64,000 nt of DNA from Augochlora pura (taxonomy: Eukaryota > Arthropoda > Insecta > Hymenoptera > Halictidae): positions 11,850,663 through 11,914,662 of the forward strand of contig NC_135776.1 of NCBI RefSeq assembly GCF_028453695.1. Direction: 5' to 3'. The number at the start of each line of letters is the position of its first letter. Position 1 is the stretch's first letter. Position numbers and translations under genes: made by a program. Positions 44,797 through 55,261 of the stretch are shown piece by piece. Under the pieces are notes generated by a model, which saw only the letters and a program-made list of their open reading frames with translations, ran no database searches and was not told the DNA's origin.

Positions 44797-45511
44797 TGTT
44801 CCGGCCTGGGCATAGGGCCCCAAGAACGGCATTCAGACAAGGAAGGCCAATTTACAGTTTATGATGCTAGTAATGGTAAAAAGCTATTTTTGAGGAACCG
44901 AACCATCAAGTAATTTTAATATTTCGCGCGACGCATGGTAATCGGTTTACAATCTCTTGTTCTCGGTCTCAATAGCAAACGCTGGCATCATAAACCTCGG
45001 GGATTTCCAAAGGGCTCCGCGGACAGAGGCCTGAAGGCCCAAGCCAGGCTCGCGACCGTTCCGCGAACGGCTATTTTTACGGTAAATTCAGACCTGGAGG
45101 AAATCCCTGTCAAACGTTGCTAAAACATCCCCTACCACAGAGTTCCTTCCTATCCCTACTTTTAAACATTTTTCCACTTCCACCAAATTTCTCCTGCAAC
45201 CGAGTTTTCCTAAAAGCTAGCACGACATGAAAATAACAGAATCGTTTTTACATCGAAGACAGCCAAGTTAGAATCGTTTTAGCAACAAGTGAATCAAGTT
45301 AGAATCAAGTTAGAATTGTTCTTGCACCGAGGTAGCAAGATCAAGGAATCATTTCACTATTTCACTATTATATATCGCGACGTCAATTACATCGAGATCA
45401 CTTCTGTACAAAGTGTAAATAAACGGATTCTCCGGAGTTAAACTTACACCCTTTCTTCGTTAACCGGTCGTAAATCTAAGTCGTCAACGAGGCGAACGAT
45501 ACGACACAACA
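44797..45511 (+). mobile_element. Solo LTR family A, copy 2 (715 bp)
   Basis: It starts TGTTCCGGCCTGGGC and ends CGATACGACACAACA, with ATGGT on both sides (44792-44796, 45512-45516), a perfect 5-bp duplication. ATTATATATCGCG at about 45369 and AAATAAACGG at about 45416 stand as promoter and poly(A) signals near the 3' end. It matches 13465-14187 in inverse orientation, including the 62-codon frame (44935-45123). No internal retrotransposon DNA adjoins it. Confidence 0.9.
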
Positions 45512-46018
45512 ATGGTTGTACACTGTAACTTATCTATTGCAAACGATATTTCAACATTCTATATATCGCATAATAGAATATTATGCATAATGTTATATTA
45601 AGATTGCAGATTTAGATATCGGTGTTTCTGCAGACGCAACTTTGAATGCCACAAAAAATTACTATTGCTCATCTGAAATCACAACGTATTTTACTGGTTA
45701 GGAGAATACAACAAAGGGATTTCAACATTTAGCCGTACATTTCACTGAATACGACGATATAACCTTAAGTATAGCAGAAGTCGACAATTTATCATGAAAT
45801 ATCGTTGTTTCTGTAGAAGTAGCTTTGGATTTCGGTAAAAACAATTATTTTTCATGAGAAAATACAATGTGTTTTACAAGTTAGTACAATATAACGGAGG
45901 AATTTCAACATCAATCTGTAAATTTTATTAAATACGACGATATAGCGTTATGTAACGCTGAAAACGGCGCCTCAACTTGAGGTATTGCTGTTTGAGCAGA
46001 TGTAGCTGTGGAATTCGG

Positions 46019-47738
46019 TGTTACGAGCCGAGGGCCACTGCACACGTGGCCGGAGGTAAAAGAGTTTGTGCGGAAATTTTGGAGGAATGCGTTGACTGGC
46101 CGATGTCTATTTCATCACCGGGTCACCACCTTGTAGGATACGTTTCACGCACTTGCCGTTGCCTATTTCATCAACGGATCGCCACCTAGATAGGAGGTTG
46201 GTTTCGTGGACTGGCCGGTGCCTATGTCATCACCGGGTCGCCACCAGATTGGGTAATGGGGTTTTGGATTGACTCTAATTTTGCCGCGTAACTTCAAAAG
46301 AAATATTAGTAGATACACCTCGAGCGGTAAAGGTGTATCTTTGTGAGATCGTTACCAACAACTGACTCGAGCAGGGAGATGGAATGAAATAAACGTGTAC
46401 ACTGAATTGAAGGTAAAAACTAATATAATCTAACAACTTCAGTCTATTACAAGTGCGTAAGTGTAGTGTAAGTTTCGCAATGGTCCTAAGACACGCTCCC
46501 TGTTTTTCGCACCAAGTCGGCGGGGGTTAACTATTGCTCGAAGGAGAACTTGGCTCGATCTTGCTACGTCTCGCGTCGCGATTTGACTTGAAACTGCCCG
46601 ATGAGAAGAGAAATCTTAGCCCTTTTATACGCGGCTGAACTAGAATATTTGGTGGTGGGGACTGGGCCTACGTGATCAGATCATCCCGCGGATGATGCCG
46701 TGACATGTGGTCCCAGCCCTTAAACTGGCGTCCGTTAGAAGACTAAACATTTTTGATGTTTGAATCGTGGGGGCCTACGCCGCGGATGATACAGTGACTC
46801 GGAAACGGATGGTCCCACCGCTGGGGTTCGTCGGAAGACTAAATGTTTCGTCCCGAAGACGGAAACGCCTGGATTTTCTGCCGATGGGGTTTATGACACG
46901 GAAGCGAGGAAGGTTATTTTTGAGAAGAAGGCCTTTTCTACATCTGGCAACCAGAAACATGTTAATTTCATTACTGCCTTCCTCAATAACCATTACGTGT
47001 CATAAAGAGAATTGCCTAATTGCATTTTCGAAGCCCACAGTTGGGACGTGCTATAAACCGGGTAATCCGAAGGGTCACCCGAACCGAGTACGCGACGGTA
47101 CCGCAACCGTCGTAGGCTGACCTGGACGATTCCCGTAGCGTTTTTTGACGTCGTAAATTCTACACAACTCAACACGGTCACAGTGCGACAAGAGGGTGTC
47201 GCCGCGTTAAAGGAAGCACTGATTGGTACTCTGCAGCAATCGGGAAAGGTCAATCAGTGCCCTTCTATCATACCAAAATGCAATTCTCGAGGAAACCCCT
47301 AAAAAAGGCAGAAACGCCCACACCCCCAGACGAATCCCGAGTTCGACGATCGAACGATTCGTCTAAGACATTCAACACTCTTCTTCAAAACGTTTAAGGA
47401 GACACATCGGTCTCAATACTTCGGCGCACCGCTAACATACGAACGAAAGTCTCACAAGGAGACTCCGGGAGAACACGCACAACAATATCTTAAATATATC
47501 TAGGTAATTCCTCGGTAATTCGTCAAACTACCGTGCCGCGTCGAGTGCCGTATATTCTACAAAAGAAAACTTCGCGCCTTACAACCGCGAAGCTGAGTCA
47601 ATTTCGGACGACACCGCGCGCACCTCAACACTTAACATTTATATTATGATCGCGGAGTCGCGCTCTCGGCCGACGTTAGCTAGCGTAAACCCTCAAGAAG
47701 GAGCAGAAAAAACGTCGGGAGTAATCTCCGTACGTAAT
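46019..47738 (-). mobile_element. Solo LTR family G-LTR, carrying LTR B
   Basis: It starts TGTTACGAGCCGAGG; the far border, set from the interrupted tandem unit, is near CTCCGTACGTAAT, with flanks TTCGG and ATCGG (one mismatch). Inside are three ~75-bp direct repeats (CTATTTCATCACCGGGTC type, 46097-46250), a TATA box on the minus strand (GCGTATAAAAGGGC, 46626-46641) and a ~105-bp duplication (CGCGGATGATGCCGTGAC / CGCGGATGATACAGTGAC). Less the B-family insertion it is about 930 bp. Confidence 0.7.
46844..47630. mobile_element. Solo LTR family B, copy 3 (787 bp)
   Basis: It starts TGTTTCGTCCCGAAGACGG and ends CGCGCACCTCAACA, with flanks CTAAA and CTTAA (one mismatch). The interrupted host sequence, GAAGACTAAA then CATTT, is present intact at 46737-46755, which supports the borders. 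An inverted CCAAT pair (CACTGATTGG at 47217; CAATCAGTG at 47251) matches copy 1. Confidence 0.8.
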
Positions 47739-47766
47739 ATCGGTAACAACATCTATTAAACATCAG

Positions 47767-48765
47767 TGTGTCGTGGAGGAGTCCTGCGTAAACACCTCCG
47801 GAACTAATACTCCGCGATATAAACTATCTATCGGGTTGTAAAGCCGATTACGCTGTGCGACGGAGCAGATTAGTCCCGCTGTCCGTCTAATTAAAGATGA
47901 ACAGCTGTTTTCCTTTTTTGCGTATAAAATGTATCGCTACAGTGACACGAAGTCGAACTGCAGGAATGTAATAGTTAATCGTTGTGTTGCGTGTCCGGAC
48001 CTTGAAGACTGAACTTGAAGTACTATATAAATATAGACTCAGTTCGATGGTCTAAGGTGGAAGCTGGATGTATCTAACCCGACTCAGGCTGGATGAAAGA
48101 CGATGTTGAAGATACGTTGATTTATCGCTATACGAGCGATGATGTGACGATCAGGAATACTTGTTGTCGCTACACGAGCGATGATGTGACGATCAGGAAT
48201 ACTTATTGTCGCTACACGAGCGATGATGTGACGATCAGGAATACTTGTTGTCGCTACACGAGCGATGATGAATACTTGCGGAAATCAGAATACTTGTTAC
48301 GAATAATACAGCGGAAAATAGACTACTTGTTGTCGCTATACGAGCGATGATGCATACTTGCGGAACATAGAATACTAGAAATTGCAAGTTTTGTGCCCTT
48401 TTTATAATTTTCCCGAAAGAGCGCTCGAACGCGGATTGGCTACCGATGAGGTGGAAAGGGAAGTCAGAGGGCTCGGGCCTCGCTGTGACGTAGGACGGGA
48501 AAACCCAAGCTAGTGACGTAGGACCCCGAAACCCAAGCGAGCGGCCGGCGCGGCCCATCTGACAACCCTACCATAGACCGGGAAAACTAATTTCGACGAA
48601 ATTACTTTACTATCGGCTGTACTAATAAACCGATTTAGTCGAAATGCGATTTCTTAATTTGATTTCGCGATATAAAAAGGGCACTAAAGTAATAGCCTTC
48701 TAAATTGAAAAATCCGGAATTTGAAGAAGGGTTATGAAGGTATAATTCCGTTGTAGGACGGAACA
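47767..48765 (+). mobile_element. Solo LTR family E, copy 2 (999 bp)
   Basis: It starts TGTGTCGTGGAGGAGTCC and ends GTAGGACGGAACA, with ATCAG on both sides (47762-47766, 48766-48770), a perfect 5-bp duplication. It has TATA-like boxes at 47931, 48024 and 48671. It lacks all three insertions found in copy 1 and so records the empty sites. A 42-bp unit is repeated inside (48127-48270). Confidence 0.9.
48127..48270 (+). repeat. 42-bp tandem repeat inside LTR E
   Basis: Three and a half units of CGCTACACGAGCGATGATGT plus GACGATCAGGAATACTTGTT. Because 42 is a multiple of three, the array is open in one frame (RYTSDDVTIRNTCC repeated). The sister LTR at 18990-19030 has one unit. Confidence 0.9.
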
Positions 48766-49000
48766 ATCAGAAAATATAATGTATTTTACTTATAGAATGG
48801 AGGAATCTCAATATTAATCCGTACATTTCATGGAGTATGCCTTATTCATAGCCTTAAGTGTAACTGGAGTATAAAGTGAGAGTTTAAATAGCTCAAGCTA
48901 TAATATATTATGCGTTATATAATAAACTTATCTATTAAACTAGTAACTTATATATTCCAGAGAATATTTCAACATTGCACGTATCGCATAATAGAAAACG

Positions 49001-49860
49001 CATCGCGGCACCGCGGACAATCCCGTAAAACTGGTATTCAACGTGTTAATAACGAGTGTCTTAAGTATATGCTATCCGTGAAAGAGCTTCCCCAGCGCAT
49101 TACTCATCCTGGCAGCAATTTCCGTGGTTACAAAGATAAACGCAACGTTCGCACATTGTATTGGCATTTGCGCAAGTTACGTTCACGCTCGATATGAATT
49201 CGCGGCCGGCTCTTGTCGGCTGTCCGCGGTATTAAGAGCGAAACCGTCACTCATCCGGATCGAATTAGGGTTCGCTGGATGTCCGCGATACCGTACCAGG
49301 CCCATTATTAATCTCCGGACGACGAACTGACCGGCGATGATCACCGGGGGGACTTGGCACGTGGACGCCAGCCGGGTGTCCATTGCTTTATGGCGCGGCC
49401 GACAATTTATTGGCAACCGGGAGGTGTTCGCGCGTCGAAAAACGCGCCAGAAATAAATGAGAGTTTAAAATGCGTGGCGGATACGGGGCGCAAACGAAAC
49501 GTCCGCTGTCATCGGTGACATTTATGGACGGGAAACAATGAGCGCCGCAAAAAGCGCGCGTTTCCGCGAGCTGCGCCGCTACCCGCCTCGACCACCCTCC
49601 GATTCGATGCAGTCGGACACGTGGAACGTTGCACCGATTCCGACTTGTTTGTCGTTGCATCGGATAATGTGCGTTCCAGCTCGATGTTTCAACGACGCGA
49701 CGCGCTTCTTCTTTCGGACACCGGAAATCGAGAGTTCCAGTTCTGCTGCCGACTGCCATAAGGTTTCTCTCTTCGTTCGAGATGTCTCCTCATTGTTCGC
49801 CATGCTCTTCGGCATCATTGTCCGTCTTCTGCGTGCTGCGGTCTATTATTAACTGGAATT
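49001..49860. other. GC-rich unique block
   Basis: This is among the most GC- and CpG-rich unique stretches of the window. Overlapping frames of 95-123 codons exist on both strands (for example 49388-49759 minus, 49538-49852 plus), which argues against picking any one. I see TTTATGG and TTTATTGG words that could bind homeodomain proteins, a weak hint of regulatory DNA. Confidence 0.4.
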
Positions 49861-50424
49861 TTTACTTGTGTTATTAAACTTGTAAAGTAATTAAAAGAAG
49901 GATATGACACGTTCATCTCGAAAGTGACCTAAGTCCATTTATACTTCAATTTTTAGAGAGATCTTTAAGGGTTTGTGTTTCGATGCAATTAAAAATATAC
50001 GTACAGAATATTAGTTAACCATACTGCTTAAGTACATCCATGGAAGTTCAATTTATATTTCTTAATCAAATAATGGCAATTATTAAGCGAATGACATGCA
50101 TTTTCTTACCAATTTTTTCATTCAACATGATTTAAGACGCTTCAAATTGAAAGAAAAAACAATACTTAATTTATGTTATGTATCTTTACAACACTTCAAA
50201 AACATAATCTATGCGATTCAAAACATTTTTTAATTACATAAATTACAAAACAATTGACTGCTCATCTATATTTTGTGTATGAAAGGGATTGGAAGACGTC
50301 ATGATGTTCCGGTGTACATATCATTATTTTAAAGGTATCCAAAAAGAATTTTTTACAGACTGGAACTTTTTCGTTTTTAGAATTGAACAAATACATAAAA
50401 GAAGGAAGAAAGAAGTTAAGGAAA
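49861..50424. other. AT-rich unique DNA
   Basis: No gene or repeat is recognised. Confidence 0.45.
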
Positions 50425-50791
50425 TTAACCTCTTAGGCACGGCTGAGTACATTGGAATCAAGATTTTCATCATTAAATTATATAAATTATAATTTTTCTT
50501 TGGGCACTTTCAAAATAAACGACTTTCGTTCGTGGTTATTGGCAATCATGATTATTGGTAGTGTAAATTTGTTATAATAGTATTGAACGAAAACAACAAC
50601 GTGGCAAACAATTTTTTGATACAAGAAATGAGTATTGTAATGTACATATTTACAATGGAATCATTTTCTGGCACTATTTCGCATTTCTGCAGTTTGTAAT
50701 ATTTTACTCGGTTTTCGGTGCAGACGTTTTGTAATTTTAGAAATATTTAATGCTTAAGTGGTAAGAAAGGCAAAACAAGCTTGAGGCTTAA
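50425..50791. mobile_element. B-like TTAA element (367 bp)
   Basis: It starts TTAACCTCTTAGGCACGG, a good B terminus, and may end CAAGCTTGAGGCTTAA. The interior differs from the short B copies. Confidence 0.5.
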
Positions 50792-51214
50792 CATGTTAAG
50801 CAGTATTATTCTGCAAATTGAAATGATTGTTATGTTAAACAACGGCTGAGGTAATTAACATAACTTACGCGATGCGCTTAAGGTGGTAGTAATTAGAACG
50901 TTTACTCTGAGCATTATTAATCATTTGCGATTGTATGTGTCTAATCGTGGCCACCGAAGCTATTTATTTAGTTATTTTTATTTTTACGTAAAATTGAAAT
51001 GAATTATTGCGCTGCATATATCTAAACTTTAATTAATAAAATTATTTTCCGTACTTGACACTTTACGGCTGTCGCGGTAACCAATAATTTTTGATCTATA
51101 ATTGAGATACAAGTGTTAAATTATTCTATTGTTGAAGGTTCAATATTAATAATAATAGATATAATATAATAAATAATATAATAGATTATAATCGAAATAT
51201 AATAATATAATAAA
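50792..51214. other. AT-rich DNA with ATA/ATAAT repeats
   Basis: 51050-51130 has ACCAATAATTTTTGATCTATAA, resembling the middle of E elements, without termini. 51130-51214 is an AATATAATAAT simple repeat. Confidence 0.45.
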
Positions 51215-51520
51215 CTAGCAAACCTGGCGAACTCCGTTTCGCCACCAGATGGCTTCGTTTTTTGTAACATTTCGTTTGGGGATTAAAAGATGAAGAAAAG
51301 TTATTTTTTTTGTTTTATAAACCATATTGGTTTGTAGTACATGTTATGTATCAGAGATGGCACTGTATGTGAAAAATGATTTTCCCTGTTTNNNNNNNNN
51401 NNNNNNNNNNNNNNNNNNNNNNNNNNNNNNNNNNNNNNNNNNNNNNNNNNNNNNNNNNNNNNNNNNNNNNNNNNNNNNNNNNNNNNNNNNNTAGATTACA
51501 ATAGAAATATAATAATGTAA
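51215..51520 (+). mobile_element. SINE-like repeat, copy 2, interrupted by a gap
   Basis: 51215-51391 matches 20668-20844 with about two differences (CATGTTATG for CATGCTATG; GGCACTG for GGCGCTG). The rest is replaced by 100 N, after which TAGATTACAATAGAAATATA appears. The flanks, AGATTATAATCGAAATATAA before and AGATTACAATAGAAATATAA after, could be a long target duplication or just local AT repetition. Confidence 0.6.
51392..51491. other. Assembly gap (100 N)
   Basis: Exactly 100 N inside the SINE-like repeat; the missing part is probably about 160 bp if the copy was full length. Confidence 0.98.
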
Positions 51521-51889
51521 TAAATAATATAACATAATATTATATAATAAGTGACGAACTTTATAATAAAAATTAAACCTTAATAAGTTTGTTTGTGAAT
51601 CATGAGAGTGTAATCTTATTTGTTTCACCATGCAACTTGTGGAGTAGTACAACAAAATATTTCTATTTATTGTTTATGCTTTATTGTTCAACAAATTCGA
51701 CGACTCAACGAATTATCAAGGTTGACGGCTCTTTTAAAGTATCAGAGTCGGATTAAAAGATGAAAACTATGATTTCTTTATCTTCTCTTTGGAATTTCTA
51801 TTATACAACAAAAATACCATTAAATGTATAAATAATTTAATACATTGTTTCATTTCATAATCCTGATAAAACTTTCCCTTAAACCTAAT
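51521..51889. other. AT-rich unique DNA
   Basis: No gene or repeat is recognised. Confidence 0.45.
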
Positions 51890-52164
51890 ATTCAATATTT
51901 TTTAAAAATATTAAACACCTTTCACGATTAATGGAATAAGTAAAGTAAACATAAAATCTAAAATTTAACATTAAACTACTGTAAACTCAAGTAATATTAT
52001 ATAACTTTTTAAATACTAAATACTTATTGCGATTAATAAGCTAGATAAGATAAAAATAAAATAGATATCGTTTAATGCTAATTTTGTGAAAATATAAAAA
52101 AGTTAGTAACTTTAGTTACTCTATAATAACAGAAATGTTTACAGTCCGGTCGATAAAGTGTTAA
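51890..52164. mobile_element. E-type element, left end lost
   Basis: The right end reads TTTACAGTCCGGTCGATAAAGTGTTAA. The interior motif (TTTCACGATTAATGGAATAAG / TATTGCGATTAATAAGC) occurs twice ~115 bp apart, as in the copy at 11430. Confidence 0.6.
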
Positions 52165-52229
52165 TTCGGCATATGATATATGATACTATTCGTTCAACGG
52201 GTGCATAAATTTAATACGACCGCAAAAGG

Positions 52230-52311
52230 TTAACACATTAATGACCAGTCACGAGTTAATTCGTGTTATTATACCTAGACATTGTAAAACTACCGGTCAA
52301 TAATGTGTTAA
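52230..52311. mobile_element. Very short TTAA fold-back (82 bp)
   Basis: It starts TTAACACATTAATGACCAG and ends CTACCGGTCAATAATGTGTTAA. The ends pair with each other to form a stem with small mismatches. It is the shortest TTAA-bounded unit in the window. Confidence 0.65.
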
Positions 52312-53945
52312 TATCTACCTTCGTCGGCGCTCCTTTAATCTTTTTGCAAACAAGCACTTTCAAGAAAGCAAAAAGTACTTCTATTATTAATTTAAATTAT
52401 TCAGCATTTCATCGTTACAATGTCAATTTCGTGTTCTCGGAGGAAAACATGTAAAACATACACTACATTTAACGTGTTCGTATTAAATAATAAATTATTT
52501 CAAAAGTGGTGAAAATCCATTTTCTATTGTTTAGAGGAACTTACGAATTAGCACGTTTATCAATTAAAAAATAGTTGTTAATTCTGTGAAGTTTGGCAAT
52601 GTTAGTTAACCAATCTGTAATTTGATTATATAAATTTGTTACAAACGAATTTAACTGAAATAATATCCTCGTCTGACGAAGATTTTATCTGTATAATTCT
52701 CCTTCTCTTTTTTATGTCGTATAAATTTGTTTTTTTCATGGTGGAATTATCTTCATCCTGTAATTATAGGATTATTCTTTCGTTTCGTTTGAATCCATGG
52801 GTTTAATTTCCGTGTGAATTTATTTGAAATTAAATAAAATAAATATTCCTAATTGTCGTAAAATAATGTTTCTTCTTAGCCGTATCATTATTTAATGTTA
52901 ATACGAAATTACGCATTTTTTAAGAAAAATGATGTAAGTAATATAAAACAGTAATTTTCGACACACTAAATAAAACAAATAAACATTGGCCACCTGTTTA
53001 CAGAAATTCGACTTAATCATTAAAATAAATTAACTGGTTATAAATAAAAAGTTTACACTGATTTCAGTGGAATTATGCTTACATAAATCATCTATAATAC
53101 TCATTTATTATATTACATAACATATTATATATTGTTATATGTACTTCTTGTTATATATATTATTATTATATACACTATTAAAAATACTATTATATGTACT
53201 ATTCATATATTATTGTTACATAACTATTATATGTTTATGTATAATATACCTATTATGCATTTATTATATACATATTGTATAACATTCCATTTTCTTTAAA
53301 AAATAGACCTGGACCGCTTTGAAAATAAACGATCCAAATGTCAAGTTCTCGGATATTTTCGCACAGTGCTCGCCGCGGCAAGCTCCGCATGCAGCGCGAC
53401 AACTTTGACCGTTGTTTAGATAACATTTTCCAAAACGCATAAGAATCTAGCACGCGTCCGCTCAGGAATGCCCGAAGTTGCGAGTTCCACGGCACCGTTA
53501 CATTTGCATATGGTCCATTTTTCCCCTCCCGCGAAAGTTTCCCAGTAAGATTGCAATAATCATAATCACCGCTGCTTAAAACCCGCGGCGGAAGCCGGCG
53601 GCCGCACTCTTGTCTCGCGGATTCGTCGGCATTGTATTTCGAATCGCAGTTCCAGCGGCGAAACGGCCGGCAACGCTGTTTAACGATCTCCCACCTAAGA
53701 AGCTGTCGCGAAGTTAAAGACGCTGAAAACTCGAAACGCGATTTTATCCCGAGTTTCCCGACCGAAAACGCAATTCCTTATCGCGTTGCAACAGTTGCGC
53801 AACCGGCTGTCGCCGAATTTCCGGTGTCCGACAGAGTCCAGCGTAAACAAATAGCAGTTCCATTTATTTCATTTCGAGAGAAAACTCGGATAATTGAGAC
53901 TGAGGTTCGCACTTTGTATATTTTGCACGCTAACGGCGTTGAATA
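52312..53945. other. AT-rich DNA, then a GC-rich island
   Basis: 52312-53250 is AT-rich with TATATA/TATTATATG repeats (53090-53270). 53300-53945 is GC-rich with frames on both strands (80 codons minus, 105 codons plus) that match nothing I know. Confidence 0.4.
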
Positions 53946-54823
53946 TTAACTCTTTGCACTGGAATGGTGCCTCCGAAGAACCACTTTATTGATTATTATA
54001 TGATATTCTAATCAAATTGTTACAATACAAATTTGTTTATTTTTAAGGAACTGTTCGAAGTGTAATTGTTATGTAGACCCAATTTCGGAGGCATAAATTG
54101 AAGCAATAAGTTATGTAAAATATACGGGGTGCCCCGGAAATCGTAGTACAACCGGGCCAGGGGTGATTCTACATCAAAAGAGAAGAAAAAATATTTGGGT
54201 GCAACAGTTTTTCGTCCGGAGCTTCGTTTTCGTGATAATCGACGTCAAAGTTCGTTCAACTTATATCGGGTCATATCAAAGAACAAGTTTATAGAATGGA
54301 CGTTATTTCAAATGTTACACATTTGAAACATAAGATTACTCGGGCATTCGAAAAATTAAAAAGCGATAGCAACTTACAAGCTGTCCAAATGTCATCAATT
54401 CATCCAGCAAACTTATGTATGCAGCAGCAAGGAGGACATTTTCAACAATTATTGTAGCATTGTAATAGTAAAAGAGAATAAAAAATGAGTAATCAGTAGA
54501 CACACTTTGTATTGTTTCAACCGCACAATTATCACTATTTGTAAACACTGTCCCGGACAGAGACAAGCTGGGCAGAAAAATACACGACAAACAAATTGTA
54601 TTAAATGGTTTACAAGTTGAACGAACTTTAAAGTCGATTATAACGAAAACGGAGCACCGGATGAAAAAATGTTATACCAAAATATTTTCTTCTTCTTTGA
54701 TGTAGAATCACGCCCCTGCCCGGTTGAACTACGATTTCTGGGACACCATGTATAGAGATAACGTAGGTAAGCTAAGATATTTCTAGGTTTGGAGTTAAAA
54801 TGGTGCCGAGTGCAAATGGATAA
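53946..54823. mobile_element. Long C-type element carrying a TA-bounded MITE
   Basis: It starts TTAACTCTTTGCACTGGAATG and ends GGTGCCGAGTGCAAATGGATAA (right TTAA decayed to ATAA, shared with the next element). It has the long C interior (GCATAAATTGAAGCAATAAG; GTTTGGAGTTAAAATGGTGCC), interrupted by 54125-54750. Confidence 0.75.
54125..54750. mobile_element. TA-bounded MITE with ~130-bp inverted ends (626 bp)
   Basis: The left end is CGGGGTGCCCCGGAAATCG and the right end, on the other strand, CATGGTGTCCCAGAAATCG; TA lies on both sides. The arms stay similar for about 130 bp (GATTCTACATCAAA, AGAAGAAAA.ATAT, GTTCGTTCAACTT-type blocks). The ~350-bp centre is unrelated between arms, with an 84-codon minus-strand frame that I do not recognise. 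The TA target suggests mobilisation by a Tc1/mariner-type transposase, but the ends fit no family I can name. Confidence 0.75.
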
Positions 54824-55213
54824 CCTCTTAGGCACGAGCGTCATTATAGTGACTTTCGCGGATATTTCATAATTTAGTTAATTGTATTACTCGTTATTAT
54901 AGTAAACGATTACAGCGAAAGTTTATATTTACACGATACATTAAGAAAAAAATATATCTCGTCACTCGAGTGACGACTCTGTGGCGTCATTAAAATTGTT
55001 GTAACATGTTCCTAAAATTATTTTATAGATGTCGCGAAAGCTTAGATTTAAAAAATTGTTAAAAGTGCATTTGTTATGTGAGTCACGAGACTCAATTTCA
55101 TCCATTATTAAATGGAAATACCAGAAGCCAGAAATATTATTTTGCAGTTGAAATGACTTCGAGAGCAAAGGGTTACGAAAAATGGTAATTTAATTATGAC
55201 AAACATGACCTTA
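54820..55213. mobile_element. B-type element with a C-type piece at its internal TTAA
   Basis: The left end (ATAACCTCTTAGGCACG, CGTCATTATAGTG) is B type. From about 54961 to 55175 lies C-type DNA (CACTCGAGTGACGACTC ... TTCGAGAGCAAAGGGTTA), after which the B sequence GAAAAATGGTAATTTAATTATG resumes. In the intact B copy that point is TTAAGGAAACTGGTAATTTA. The B right terminus is worn away. Confidence 0.6.
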
Positions 55214-55261
55214 ACATTATTTTGATTAAATGAATTATTTATCAATATAGTATACTATTTT

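Larger units (their letters stand above)
45530..49000. repeat. ~183-bp tandem array, split by LTR insertions
   Basis: Units begin near 45623, 45806 and 45990, marked by GTTTCTGTAGAAGTAGCTTT or close variants, then GAGAAAATACAATGT.TTTTAC, GGA.TTTCAACAT and AATACGACGATATA. The third unit is cut by LTR G (46019-47738), resumes for 28 bp, is cut by LTR E (47767-48765), and continues at 48766 with ATCAGAAAATATAATGTATT. A further related end (TATTTCAACATT, CGTATCGCATAATAGAA) lies near 48960-49000. Confidence 0.8.

Noticed and set aside
48093..48350. Frame with repeated RYTSDDVTIRNTCC
   Set aside because: It translates the 42-bp tandem repeat inside LTR E; the sister LTR does not keep it.
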